Assembly: GCA_044223665.1 (NCBI GenBank) | Contig: JBGALT010000004.1 | Coordinates: 62,001-126,000, forward strand | Direction of reading: 5' to 3' | Source of the DNA: JBBSAT01 sp044223665 | Lineage (GTDB): Bacteria > Myxococcota_A > Polyangia > Polyangiales > Sandaracinaceae | DNA length: 64,000 bases | In this document: piece by piece, positions 54,154 through 63,140 of the stretch | How positions within the stretch are numbered: the stretch's first letter is position 1 | Layout of the letters: each line of letters begins with the position of its first letter | Position numbers and translations under genes: made by a program | Notes under the pieces: model-generated | What the model was told of the DNA's origin: nothing | Database searches by the model: none | Seen by the model: the letters and a program-made list of their open reading frames with translations, nothing else

Positions 54154-55293
54154 GTGGCGTACCGTCCGACGGCCCTGGCATCGCTGGCCCGATATGCGGT
54201 CACGGCCGCGACGGAGCTCGGCGTGAGCGCCGACACGCTGCTGCGCGAGGTAGGGCTCTCGCGCGAGGTGATCGAAGACCTGGACGGGCGCATTCCGGTG
54301 GCGCGCCTGCTCGAGCTCTGGCGCGTCGCCGCGCTGCTCTCGGGCGATCCCGACTACGGCATCCACGTCGCCGAGCGGGTGGCGTCCCCCCAGACCGTGC
54401 ACGTCGTGGGGTTCGCCGCGCGCTCGGCTCGCACGCTCGGCGAGGCGATCGAGACGGCGGGGCGATTCGTCCGCGTGATGAACGAATCGACGCGATTCTC
54501 GCTGACCCGCGGGCCCGAGACGAGCGTCCTCCGTGTCGAGCCGGCGCCGGAGCTGGGGCCGTGGCCCCGCGTCTATGCCGAGGTGGTGCTCGCCGGATAC
54601 GTGCGCGTCGGACGCCTCTTTGCAGGCGACGACTTGGTCTGCGAGCGGGCGACGTTCCAGCACGCGGCGCCGACCTCGCGCGCCGCCTACGAGCGCGTCT
54701 TCGGAACGGAGCTCGCGTTCGGTAGCCCTCACAACACGCTGTGCTTCCGGACCGACGCGCTCGAGCGCCCCCTCCCTTTCGCGGACTCGGAGCTCTTCGC
54801 GTACTTCCGCGACAAGGCGGCGGCCATGCTCGCGCATCTCGCCCGCGTGGAGTCCACTTCCGACCGTGTGCGCGAGGCGATCGCCGCTCGTCTCGTGGAG
54901 GCTCCTTCGATCGCGACGACGGCCCGACAGCTCGGGACGAGCGCACGAACGCTCCAACGCGCGCTGCGGGACGAGGGAACCACCTTCGAAGAGCTCCGTG
55001 ACCAGGTCCGGCGCCGGATCGCGATCGGGCTCTTGAAGGATCGCCGCATGAGCTTGGGTGAGATCGCGGTGCTCGTCGGCTATTCGGACGGGAGCGCGTT
55101 CCGCGCGGCATTCCGGCGCTGGACGGATCTCTCGCCCCGACAGGCACGCCACCACGTGCTCGCGAGCGATCTCGGTGGCCTCGATGGCGAGGTACCGATG
55201 AGCGCGCGCAGGGTCCGCGCGGCCAGACGTGGTGGCGGGGAGCTCGACCGAGACACCGCGCTCACTCGTGCCACGCCAAGAGCTCGCGCGTGA
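54154..55293 (+). CDS. AraC-family transcriptional regulator
   Basis: The product is 379 aa from GTG 54154, giving the usual family start AYRPTALASLARYAVTAATE. The N-terminal part is the arabinose-binding-type domain of AraC regulators (GLSREVIEDLDGRIPVARLL, then HVVGFAARSARTLGEAI). The C-terminal double HTH lies at about residues 245-335 (IATTARQLGTSARTLQRALR and LGEIAVLVGYSDGSAFRAAF). It converges on and overlaps by 32 bp the ceramidase-like gene, so it may control that operon, though its target is not shown by sequence. Confidence 0.9.
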   Translation: MAYRPTALASLARYAVTAATELGVSADTLLREVGLSREVIEDLDGRIPVARLLELWRVAALLSGDPDYGIHVAERVASPQTVHVVGFAARSARTLGEAIETAGRFVRVMNESTRFSLTRGPETSVLRVEPAPELGPWPRVYAEVVLAGYVRVGRLFAGDDLVCERATFQHAAPTSRAAYERVFGTELAFGSPHNTLCFRTDALERPLPFADSELFAYFRDKAAAMLAHLARVESTSDRVREAIAARLVEAPSIATTARQLGTSARTLQRALRDEGTTFEELRDQVRRRIAIGLLKDRRMSLGEIAVLVGYSDGSAFRAAFRRWTDLSPRQARHHVLASDLGGLDGEVPMSARRVRAARRGGGELDRDTALTRATPRARA

Positions 55294-57061
55294 GACGCTG
55301 GACCTCGGGCCACACGTCGGGCCCACACGCGTTCGTCTCCTCGTAGTGGGCACCGTCGGCCTCCGACAGGTACGGGTCGGTGGCGAGCTCCCAGTCGAAG
55401 GGTGGCACGAAGTAGCCGAGGAAGTCGTTCGTCAGACCGAGCAGCCACACGTCGTCGGCGTCGCGGGCATCCGAGCGCGCTAGCTCGAGGAGATGTCCGG
55501 TGGTCGGCGCGAGCGCGAGGTCCGGCGGATTGACGCGCGTCGCGTCGACGACCGGGCGGCCTGCTGGCGTGTGCGCGCGCTCACCGGCGACGCCCACGAA
55601 CAGGAGCGGATCGAGCTCACCCGGAGAGGTGATCATCTGCGCCCGGCCGACGTCGATGACGGCGATCTCGGTGCGCAGATGCGGCGTGTTGAAAGGGCCG
55701 ACCCGCCGCCGCGGATCGAACTCGAAGATCTCTCGACGTCCGAAGAGGCCCGCCGCGAACGCGAGGTGGTAGCGGGTGTTCTCGACGCGCACGAGGAAGC
55801 GGGCGCTACGGAACGCGAGCTCGGCCGAGTCGTCGATCTCGCGCGGCGCATCGAGCGCCGAGAGCACGTGGTAGGCGAGCTGATCCCCGACGACACGCGC
55901 ACGCGGCACGTCGTCGACCGTGGGGGTGCCGTCCCAGCTCGCCGGGTGGATGGAGTTCGGGCCGATCTGGACCCCGAGCGCACCGTTGATGAAAACGGTC
56001 GTCCCACCCACGCCGGGGTGGAGGGAGCCATCCGGCCCGATCGCACCGTCCTCGATGCCGTTCCGCATCCAGCCGACGTAGTCGCTCGAGATGATCGTGT
56101 TGCGGGCTCCCTCGTACTCGGCGTGCGAGGCGAAGTTCACGAGCGTGGCGATCGTCGAGCCGCCGTCCGCTGAGACTCCGTCGTCCGGCACGAAGCGCAT
56201 CACGCGCACCTGGTCATCGAGGATGAACGGGTCTCGGAGATCGCCGACGTAGCGTAGCGTATCGGCCTGCAGGCCTGGCTCGGACGAGGTGTCGACGTCG
56301 CGCAGGAAGAACGAAGCGTTTTCCACGTTCGTCGGCTCGAGCCGCGCGCAGGCCTCCACGGCCGCCTGCGCGCTCTGCTCGCGCACGTGGCTCATGTAGG
56401 GCTCGCTGTAGCCGGTCTGCGTAATCGAGACGCCCCAGATTCCGATCGTGTCGCGCGACTCGTGGTCGTGCGTCGCGGCCACCGTCACGTAGTCGATACT
56501 CGGATCCAGCTCGGCGACACGCTCGCGGATCAGATCGACTTCGTCGACGAAGAGACCGACCACGTCCAGCGCGACGAACGCGATGCGTGTGTCTCCATTC
56601 TCGAGGCAGAGCGCCCGCGCCCAAGGCGGGTTCTCGGTGTGGACACCCGTGGCCGGCCGGGCGATCCCGAAGCCGGCCATCCAGGCACCATCGAACACGC
56701 CGTCGCCGTTCGTGTCCCCGAACGTATCGCCGTCCATCGGGTCGTAGCGGCGGTTCATGTTCACGTCGAGCGTCAGCAGCTCGAAGGTGCTCGGATCGGG
56801 GGCGATCGCCCGTCGCGCCGCACCCGCGGCGAGGCCCATGTCGCCGGACGTCGCGCACCCCGGGTCCCCGGGGCAGCGTCGATCGATGACGAGCGGCGGC
56901 GGGCCCGCGTCGGTACCGCTATCGCGAGGCGGCGGCCCGGTGTCGACGCCACCGTCATCGACGACGATGGCCGCGTCGGGGACCGCTTGGGCGCTCGTGC
57001 ACGAGGCCATCGCGAGGACCATTCCCAACGACACCCGTCGAAGTCGCGTCGTCGATGTCAC
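55262..57061 (-). CDS. Ceramidase-like lipoprotein A
   Basis: The product is 599 aa from ATG 57061, overlapping the upstream stop (ATGA). Signal LGMVLAMASC ends in a lipobox, and an Asp/Pro/Gly linker follows. The N-terminal domain follows the neutral/alkaline ceramidase pattern: AAGAARRAIAPD, PWARALCLENGDTRIAFVAL, and a metal-binding AATHDHESRDTIG. Later comes VFINGALGVQIGP. A DTNGDGVFDG loop may bind calcium. Ceramidases cleave the amide of ceramide, and myxobacteria make sphingolipids, so lipid turnover or attack on prey lipids is possible. Substrate is unproven. Confidence 0.8.
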   Translation of the reverse strand: MTSTTRLRRVSLGMVLAMASCTSAQAVPDAAIVVDDGGVDTGPPPRDSGTDAGPPPLVIDRRCPGDPGCATSGDMGLAAGAARRAIAPDPSTFELLTLDVNMNRRYDPMDGDTFGDTNGDGVFDGAWMAGFGIARPATGVHTENPPWARALCLENGDTRIAFVALDVVGLFVDEVDLIRERVAELDPSIDYVTVAATHDHESRDTIGIWGVSITQTGYSEPYMSHVREQSAQAAVEACARLEPTNVENASFFLRDVDTSSEPGLQADTLRYVGDLRDPFILDDQVRVMRFVPDDGVSADGGSTIATLVNFASHAEYEGARNTIISSDYVGWMRNGIEDGAIGPDGSLHPGVGGTTVFINGALGVQIGPNSIHPASWDGTPTVDDVPRARVVGDQLAYHVLSALDAPREIDDSAELAFRSARFLVRVENTRYHLAFAAGLFGRREIFEFDPRRRVGPFNTPHLRTEIAVIDVGRAQMITSPGELDPLLFVGVAGERAHTPAGRPVVDATRVNPPDLALAPTTGHLLELARSDARDADDVWLLGLTNDFLGYFVPPFDWELATDPYLSEADGAHYEETNACGPDVWPEVQRLTRELLAWHE

Positions 57062-59664
57062 GGTGCCCCCATTCCTTCGTTGCCGAAGCGATCGGTCACC
57101 CGCACCGCAACGATGGCGTCCGCGAGGCCCGTGAGCGCCACGCTCCCGCTGCCGTCGAGCACCACCGTCCGCGACTCCGACCCGCCCGAGGCCGAGGTGA
57201 TCTCGACGTCGACCTCCGCGTCTCGGAGCGGTACGAGCCCCGTCGCCGAGACGCGATCATCGAGCAGCCGGAAGCCCGTCGGCGCTCGGTAGCCGACGTT
57301 GATCTGAGCTCCGACGACGGTCACGGCGAGCGGCGCCGGGGTCACGCGCACGGGCCGGCTGACCACGGTGTAGCCGGCACCCTCGGCGCGAATGCGGTAC
57401 GAGCCGAGCGGCAAGCCGATCCGCGCGCTCGGCTCGCTCGACTCGGTCACCCGCGGATCACCGAGCGGAGTCGCGAGCTGCCATTCGACCGTCCAGTAGT
57501 GGATCTGCTCGGTCGCCACGCTCGGCGCCAGCGGTTCCGGCGTCCACGTCAGGATCAGGTCACCGTCCTCGACAGCGCGGCCCGAGCGCCGGCGGACGGC
57601 ATCATAGTGACCGTCGCCGTCGAGGTCGCTCTCGAGCGTGACCCGCGGCGTCTCGGCCAGAGGATCCTGGCCTATCCACGTGAAGAAGACCGACTCGAGG
57701 CGCGCCGCCGTCGCGGGCAGCTCGTGCGTCGTGGGTTGGCCGGGCAGCGCGCGCGTCGCGAGATACGCGGGAGCGGCCGCCGGGACCGTGCCGGCCAACG
57801 GAGCCGGATCTGGCTCGAACCGAGTCGTGCTCGGGGTGCCGGCCACACGGTCGCTTCCGTCCGCTGCGTTCTCTCGAGCGGCGGTCGTGACGAGATCGAG
57901 CAGCGCCACGCTCTGCTCCATCACCTGCTCGCCATCGAGCGGGCCCCAGAACGTGATGGTCGGCTCGTAGCCGCCGGCGAGCCAGTCCTCGGCGGTGAGG
58001 AGATAGCCCTGGTGGTCCTGGGCGTACCCCACGACGATCAATCGATCGGGAGGCACATGCGCGAGCTGCCTCATCCGGTCGCGGCCGATCACCATCGGCT
58101 CGCCCGGCAGCGTGAGGAGGTAGTAGTCCCCGATGCGCACCGCCGAGAGCGTGGCACGCGTCGAGTCGCAGCCGGGCGCCTCGGTCGTCTCGACGCGGAG
58201 ACCGGCGCGGAAGAGGTCCACGAGTGCCTCGATGCGGTTGCACGTCGGATACGGCGTGCTCGCGAGGCTGGGCTCCCGCGAGCCGGGAATCTGGGCCATC
58301 GGCACGAGCGCGCGATCACGGCCCGTCGTCGAGCAGAGCGCGGCACCGTACGGAGCGTTGAACTCGTCGATGGGCGAGAGGATCTGGCCATCGTCGCCGA
58401 AGACGCGTCCGTCCCCCGGTGTCACGCCGTCCCACGGGGCATACCGCAGCGCGCCGCCTCTCACGACGAACGCATCGGGATCGGGCCCACGCCGAACCGT
58501 GCGCGTGACCACCTCGAGCTCGAGGCTCGATCGAGACGCCGCGCCCGCCGCCTCGTAGAGCGACACCAGCTCCGGCAATGCCCGCCGCCCGACGGTCTCT
58601 GCACGCGCGAAGTTCTGACAGAGCACCGCGCCCGTCGGACAGTTGATCGCGGCCTCGAGCCCCACCGGCGAGGTGTCGCCTCCCGCGCCCTGCAGGTGCA
58701 TGACGACGACCCGCGATGCGAAGTGCTCCTCCAACACTCGCTCGATCGCACCGGGAGCGTCGGTCGTCACGATGGCGTTGTCGCCGTCGAGGATCGTTCC
58801 GTGGATCCCGAAGATGGGGATCACGGCGATCGGGCTCCCGTCCGTTCCGTCGATGCGGATCACGACGGCCTCGGTGTCGTCGGTGTGCCCGCCGGGGAGC
58901 GCGTCGTTCGCAGAGCGCCGATCACGGCTGACCTCACCGTCGACGTCGAAGCTGGTCGTGGATGCGACCCCGAGGACCGCGCTCCGACGGGCGGCGAGCG
59001 CCTCGTTCACCACCGCGACGAGATCTTCCACGATGGCGTCGAGGACCTGCGACCGAAACGGACCGAACGCCACCTGCAGCGCGTCGGGAACGTAGTCGGC
59101 GAAGGTGCCGTGGCTGTGGCTCGTGGCGAAGACGACCTTGCCGGCGAGCTCGGGGGGAAGTCGCTGCTCCACCGCGCGGAGGATCGCCGCGCTGCTCACC
59201 GCCAGGTCGGCCTTCACCAGCACGAGCGTTTCTTCGAAGTCCCCCGGATGACCGGTCGAGATCACGATCGCGCGCGCGCGGGGCCGAGTCTCGATGCCGA
59301 TCGAGGGCGCGAACGATCCCGCGAGCTCCGCGTCGCGATCGTCGATGCGCCCCTCGCCACCAAGCACCGATCGGGTCGTGTAGCCGCCGAGCGTTCCTCC
59401 GAGCGGAACGTGGAGATCGCGCTCCGCGGCACCCGCCCAGATCGGAGCGTCGGTGACGACACCTCCCGCGTGCGCCGTCACGGGAAGGGGCTCGTAGCGG
59501 CAGTGGTCCGTCGTGACCCTCGCGTCGTGTGGACCGGCGTCGTGGGGTCGGGGCGGGCCGGCGTCGGCGAGGCCCGCGTCGCTTTCCGCGTCCGGCCCCA
59601 CCGGCGCCGTGGGCGTGGTGCAGCCCACGGCACAGAGGACCGAGATCGCCCACGTCGCGCGCAT
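57058..59664 (-). CDS. Ceramidase-like lipoprotein B, with C-terminal extension
   Basis: The product is 868 aa from ATG 59664. Lipobox AVGC appears at residue 15. Ceramidase-family segments: HVPLGGTLGGYTTRSVLGGE, VLVKADLAVSSAAILRAVEQ, metal site ATSHSHGTFADY, and MHLQGAGGDTSPVG. The enzyme part ends near residue 620. Carbohydrate/Ig-like domains follow (YRAPTGFRLLDDRVSATGLV) and the protein ends with GNEGMGAP. It precedes and overlaps the second ceramidase-like gene, forming a two-gene operon. An esterase or N-deacylase on another amide lipid is an alternative. Confidence 0.82.
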   Translation of the reverse strand: MRATWAISVLCAVGCTTPTAPVGPDAESDAGLADAGPPRPHDAGPHDARVTTDHCRYEPLPVTAHAGGVVTDAPIWAGAAERDLHVPLGGTLGGYTTRSVLGGEGRIDDRDAELAGSFAPSIGIETRPRARAIVISTGHPGDFEETLVLVKADLAVSSAAILRAVEQRLPPELAGKVVFATSHSHGTFADYVPDALQVAFGPFRSQVLDAIVEDLVAVVNEALAARRSAVLGVASTTSFDVDGEVSRDRRSANDALPGGHTDDTEAVVIRIDGTDGSPIAVIPIFGIHGTILDGDNAIVTTDAPGAIERVLEEHFASRVVVMHLQGAGGDTSPVGLEAAINCPTGAVLCQNFARAETVGRRALPELVSLYEAAGAASRSSLELEVVTRTVRRGPDPDAFVVRGGALRYAPWDGVTPGDGRVFGDDGQILSPIDEFNAPYGAALCSTTGRDRALVPMAQIPGSREPSLASTPYPTCNRIEALVDLFRAGLRVETTEAPGCDSTRATLSAVRIGDYYLLTLPGEPMVIGRDRMRQLAHVPPDRLIVVGYAQDHQGYLLTAEDWLAGGYEPTITFWGPLDGEQVMEQSVALLDLVTTAARENAADGSDRVAGTPSTTRFEPDPAPLAGTVPAAAPAYLATRALPGQPTTHELPATAARLESVFFTWIGQDPLAETPRVTLESDLDGDGHYDAVRRRSGRAVEDGDLILTWTPEPLAPSVATEQIHYWTVEWQLATPLGDPRVTESSEPSARIGLPLGSYRIRAEGAGYTVVSRPVRVTPAPLAVTVVGAQINVGYRAPTGFRLLDDRVSATGLVPLRDAEVDVEITSASGGSESRTVVLDGSGSVALTGLADAIVAVRVTDRFGNEGMGAP

Positions 59665-59782
59665 GGACGCGCATCATGCGAGCGGCCGACCTCCGGCGCA
59701 GCGCGTGGCGCGCGAAACGCGTTGTTCGGCGCGAGTTGCGCGAAATCGACCCGATTCGGAGCCGACCGCTGGCGCTCTCGGG

Positions 59783-60271
59783 TCACTTCGAGCCGAGGCG
59801 CCCGAGCTCGCGAAGCGCGATCACGCCGCTCACGTGGCACGTCGCCATGAGCGGCATGTTCAAGACCGGCACGTACCACTGCGTGGCGAGGTTCCCCGCG
59901 ACCTGCAGGCGCACGGCTGTCCCGAGGGCATGCATGCCGTCGAGGATGCCGACCGCCATGCACGCCCAACCGACGGCGAGGCCGCCACGCCGGGCCCCGT
60001 GGAGCAGAACGAAAGCGATCGAGGCCAAGAGGGCGGTCGTAGCGTCGCCGATGGCCGTCGGCACGGCCATCTCCGCAGGCATGCCGGGCGCGAGCTGCGG
60101 GACGAGCAGTCCGAGACCGAGCACCCGCGACATCTGTGGCGCCACGAAGAGCGCGGCGCGTTGGTGCGGCGGGAAGCGAGCGCTCCAGGGCCACACGACG
60201 AGCCTCATCACGAGCGCTGCGACGAGCGCGAACCACACCAACTGGATCGCGAAGACGGCAGTGACCGGCAT
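59783..60271 (-). CDS. Four-helix membrane protein
   Basis: The product is 162 aa from ATG 60271; a GTG one codon earlier is possible. Four hydrophobic stretches (VFAIQLVWFALVAALVMRLV; AALFVAPQMSRVLGLGLLVP; AIGDATTALLASIAFVLLHG; LAVGWACMAVGILDGMHALG) suggest a small integral membrane protein. Function unknown. The 310-bp region to the next gene (60272-60581) shows no convincing gene. Confidence 0.7.
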   Translation of the reverse strand: MPVTAVFAIQLVWFALVAALVMRLVVWPWSARFPPHQRAALFVAPQMSRVLGLGLLVPQLAPGMPAEMAVPTAIGDATTALLASIAFVLLHGARRGGLAVGWACMAVGILDGMHALGTAVRLQVAGNLATQWYVPVLNMPLMATCHVSGVIALRELGRLGSK

Positions 60272-60581
60272 CACCGCAGACTCTACCGCGATCCGACGAC
60301 GATCGATGATGGATGCGAGGGACGCTGGCAGCGCGATCCGCCACTCGTCGAGCGCAGCTCACTTCCGCGTGTGGTCGGCGTCGTGACTGCGCTGCCCGAC
60401 CGAGAATGGAAGTGCGCCTCCTGCGTTGCCGCGACGTCCCGTCACCCGTGTCCGCGCGTCGGCACTTCTCGTCCGTCCCGCAAACGCAGTGGCCGAGAAG
60501 CTCGCGAGCGCGCCCAGACGCTCGCGTGTCGCCCTCGCGCCCCGCGCCTCGGTCGCGACCTCGCGCTCCCACGCTCGCGGA

Positions 60582-60884
60582 TCAGTGGGGGCGGAGAGAC
60601 CAGCCGCAACCCGAGTTGATCGGAGCGAGCTCGGCCTCGGTCATCGGGAGCGACATCGAGAGCGGCTCAAGACGCGTGAACGTTCGGCCGACGTTGCCCC
60701 CAACCGAGCAAGTGCACGTGATGGGAGGTAGGCCGGTCGGAGGCTCGCAGTGAACGTTGCGATCCTGTCCATCCCAGCACTGGCCGAAGTCGAAATCGCT
60801 GGTGCCGGCGAAGGCGTTGGACGTGCACACTCCCTCCTCGGAGCATCCCGCGAAGAGAATCGCCAGTACGAGGCCGCTGCGCAT
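60582..60884 (-). CDS. Small lipoprotein
   Basis: The product is 100 aa from ATG 60884. MRSGLVLAILFAGC is a compact lipobox signal. The mature peptide contains six more cysteines (EGVCTSNAF, GQCWDGQDRNVHCEPP, ITCTCSVGGNVGRTF, NSGCGWSLRPH). It lies 113 bp downstream of the Hcp-like gene on the same strand, perhaps in the same transcript. No family recognised. Confidence 0.65.
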   Translation of the reverse strand: MRSGLVLAILFAGCSEEGVCTSNAFAGTSDFDFGQCWDGQDRNVHCEPPTGLPPITCTCSVGGNVGRTFTRLEPLSMSLPMTEAELAPINSGCGWSLRPH

Positions 60885-60997
60885 AGCGGCATGGTGCCAC
60901 ACCCGGGGCGCGCGCCGTCCATGGCCGGCGTGCCTGCCTTGGCGATCCTTCCGTCGCATGCTTGCGTCTCTTCCTCGCGCCGGCGACTCTCGCGCGC

Positions 60998-61537
60998 TCA
61001 CGGCACGGGCGTCTCCCAGTCGTCGACTGCGACGATGCCCCCAGGGTCGTGTGTCCACGTGATCCGCTGGTAGGTCAGCTCCAGCTCGTACACGACGCCG
61101 TCCGTCTGCGACCACGCGGTTCGCACGCGAGCGATGCTCGCGTTCGTCAGATCGATCGTGTACACGGTCCCCCCATCCGCCGAGAGCATCACGATCTGTA
61201 CGCTCGGTAGGTTCTCGTTCCGCGCCATGATGCTGTTGAGCTGGACGCTGCCGATCGACTCGGGCAAGCGAAGACGAATGGCGCTGTGCATCCGACGGCC
61301 GGTGGGCAGGCCACTGGCCGGGTCCCGTGGTGAGGTGATCTCGTGGCGGACGAGGGTCACGTCGTGCCACCCCTCGTAGCCCGCGACGGTGGAGCTGCCC
61401 ATCACGGTCCCCGAGACCTGGCCACGGAAGAACGCCACGGCGCGCTGCGCGGAGGCCGGCGCGGCGACGAGCCCGATGAGCGCGACGATCGCGACGGCGA
61501 GGAGGTCGAGCGCGTGAGAGCGCGGGGTGCGGGTCAT
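60998..61537 (-). CDS. Hcp-like (type VI tube family) protein with Sec signal peptide
   Basis: The product is 179 aa from ATG 61537, with GGAG six bases upstream. Residues 1-30 are a clear Sec signal (ALDLLAVAIVALIGLVAAPA, cleavage at ASA/Q). The remainder matches the Hcp beta-barrel: SGTVMGSSTVAGYEGWHDVT, LVRHEITSPRD, SAIRLRLPESIGSVQLNSIM, VYELELTYQRITWTHD. Hcp normally forms the type VI tube and is exported by that machine without a signal peptide. No other type VI gene is in the window. A repurposed periplasmic/secreted Hcp fold is the likeliest reading. Confidence 0.85.
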   Translation of the reverse strand: MTRTPRSHALDLLAVAIVALIGLVAAPASAQRAVAFFRGQVSGTVMGSSTVAGYEGWHDVTLVRHEITSPRDPASGLPTGRRMHSAIRLRLPESIGSVQLNSIMARNENLPSVQIVMLSADGGTVYTIDLTNASIARVRTAWSQTDGVVYELELTYQRITWTHDPGGIVAVDDWETPVP

Positions 61538-61592
61538 GTGGATCTCCATGAGCGTGAGAGGGACCGAGAGAAGGACATGGCGCGACGCGGGC

Positions 61593-62288
61593 TCACGGCA
61601 GCGCCCCCAGGGTGTCGGCACCGGTGAAGATCGCGCCCGAGGTGTCGGCGCCGAAGAGGTCGGCGAAGCTGAGGTCGGCGCCCTCGAAGCGGGCCCCCGA
61701 GAGGTCGGCGCCGCTGAGGTTCGCGTCGCGGAGGTTCGCGCCGCGGAAGTCGGCGAACGAGAGGTCGAGGTCCCGCAGGTCGATCCCGGAGAGATTGGCG
61801 TCGCGGAAGTCGGCGCACACGAGCCACGCGCTTCGGAGCGCGGCCGCCGTGAAGGTCGCACCGCGGAAGTCGTCACCACCGCACCGCCTCCGGCACTCGC
61901 CCGCGTCTCCACACACGCCGCCGAGGCATGCCGTTCCGGCGGCGACCGGCGCGTGCAAGCATCCGGCGCTCGCGTCGCAGCTGTCGGTGGTGCACTCGAG
62001 GCCGTCGTCGCAGTCGAGCGTGCCATCGCTGACGCACGTACCACCCACGCAGTGGTCCATCGTCGTGCACGCGTTCGCGTCGTCGCACGTGGTGCCGGTG
62101 CACCCGCGGGCGTCCGCACCGACGGCGTCCAAGCGCGCATCGCTGCCCGGGGCGTCCGCCCTCGGCGCGTCCGGAACGGACCCATCGAAGCGCCCCGCGT
62201 CGAGTGCGCTCGCGTCACGCGAGTCTTCGGGGCCGCCGCAGCCGGCAGCGGTGGCGCTCAGCACGAAGATCGTCAGCCACCGCCCCAA
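61593..62288 (-). CDS. Pentapeptide-repeat lipoprotein
   Basis: The product is 231 aa from ATG 62288. The signal ends in ATAAGC, a lipobox. An Asp/Ala linker and a Cys-rich module (CTGTTCDDANACTTMDHCVG) are followed by about 18 pentapeptide repeats A(D/N)LXX (SFADFRGANLRDANLSGADL). These form a quadrilateral beta-helix. It lies 55 bp upstream of the Hcp-like gene in the same direction, so the two are likely co-expressed. Combination of cysteine module and pentapeptide helix is uncommon. Confidence 0.82.
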   Translation of the reverse strand: MGRWLTIFVLSATAAGCGGPEDSRDASALDAGRFDGSVPDAPRADAPGSDARLDAVGADARGCTGTTCDDANACTTMDHCVGGTCVSDGTLDCDDGLECTTDSCDASAGCLHAPVAAGTACLGGVCGDAGECRRRCGGDDFRGATFTAAALRSAWLVCADFRDANLSGIDLRDLDLSFADFRGANLRDANLSGADLSGARFEGADLSFADLFGADTSGAIFTGADTLGALP

Positions 62289-62507
62289 GAGGTCAGAATG
62301 AGCCCAGCGTCGTCATCGAGTCAACCGCGGCAGAGGTCCGTGAAGTAGGCGCGCCTTCTCCCCCGTCGCTTCGGCACCGGTGCGCGGAAACGACGCTCCG
62401 AGCTCGACGAGAGCCCGAGGGCGCATACACCGTTCTCGGGAGGCGACGCCGCAGTGGACGGTCATGGGAGGCCGCCGATGACGGCCGAGCGGCGCGGACC
62501 ACCTCGC

Positions 62508-63008
62508 TCAAGGCGCGAACGGGGGCAGCTCGTATGCGCGCGTACATAAACTGCCCGCGGCGACGGCGGCACGGCCCACGACGCACTCCGCCTCCTCTTC
62601 GCCTCGGCACACCAGCCCCGACGCGCAGAACGCGTAGTTGCACGAGGCGCCCTTGCCCACGAACATCGACGGCGTGGGGACGGACGCGAGGGCCGCGCGG
62701 TCGCACTCCGCGGGGATCGCCACCGTCGCGCATCCGGCCGCGAGCGCTCGCTCCGCAGCGACGATGCAGAGCGCGCTCGCCGATGCGTCGTGGCTCGGGA
62801 CGTCTTCGTAGGTCATCCGCAGCCCTTCCTCGAGCCACGGATCGGCCGTCGAGCCCGTGCAGCCGCACTCCGCGCGGCGCGCACGGGCGAGCTCGGAGAG
62901 CGCGCTCACCAGGTCCGCGCGCGAGCGGATCGCGACGGGCGGAGGCGGCGATGCGCATGCGAGCGCGAGCGCGAGCGAAGAGACGGTGACCGTTGCGATG
63001 CAGCGCAT
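62508..63008 (-). CDS. Lipoprotein, paralogue of 53436-53939
   Basis: The product is 166 aa from ATG 63008. Lipobox ALALAC (Cys18) ends the signal. Conserved core as in its paralogue: LRMTYEDVPSHDASASALC, MFVGKGASCNYAFCASGLVC, RGEEEAEC, and ending YELPPFAP. Nine cysteines suggest a compact disulfide-rich fold. The two copies 9 kb apart share a GGAAC upstream element and differ mainly in signal and helices. Function unknown. Confidence 0.8.
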   Translation of the reverse strand: MRCIATVTVSSLALALACASPPPPVAIRSRADLVSALSELARARRAECGCTGSTADPWLEEGLRMTYEDVPSHDASASALCIVAAERALAAGCATVAIPAECDRAALASVPTPSMFVGKGASCNYAFCASGLVCRGEEEAECVVGRAAVAAGSLCTRAYELPPFAP

Positions 63009-63140
63009 GCAACTCTCGCGATCAAGGTTCCTGCCATCGCCCGCGACGCGGCAATCGCGAGCCGCGACCGTGGAGACGCGGCCCGTCGGACACGCGCGTG
63101 CGGCGCGCCAGACGCACGGGCCCGATCGCTCGAGGCGTGC

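Noticed and set aside
57055..59850. Long plus-strand frame opposite the ceramidase-like gene
   Set aside because: Arg-rich antisense product with no recognisable domain; the minus strand has ceramidase motifs and ATGA coupling.
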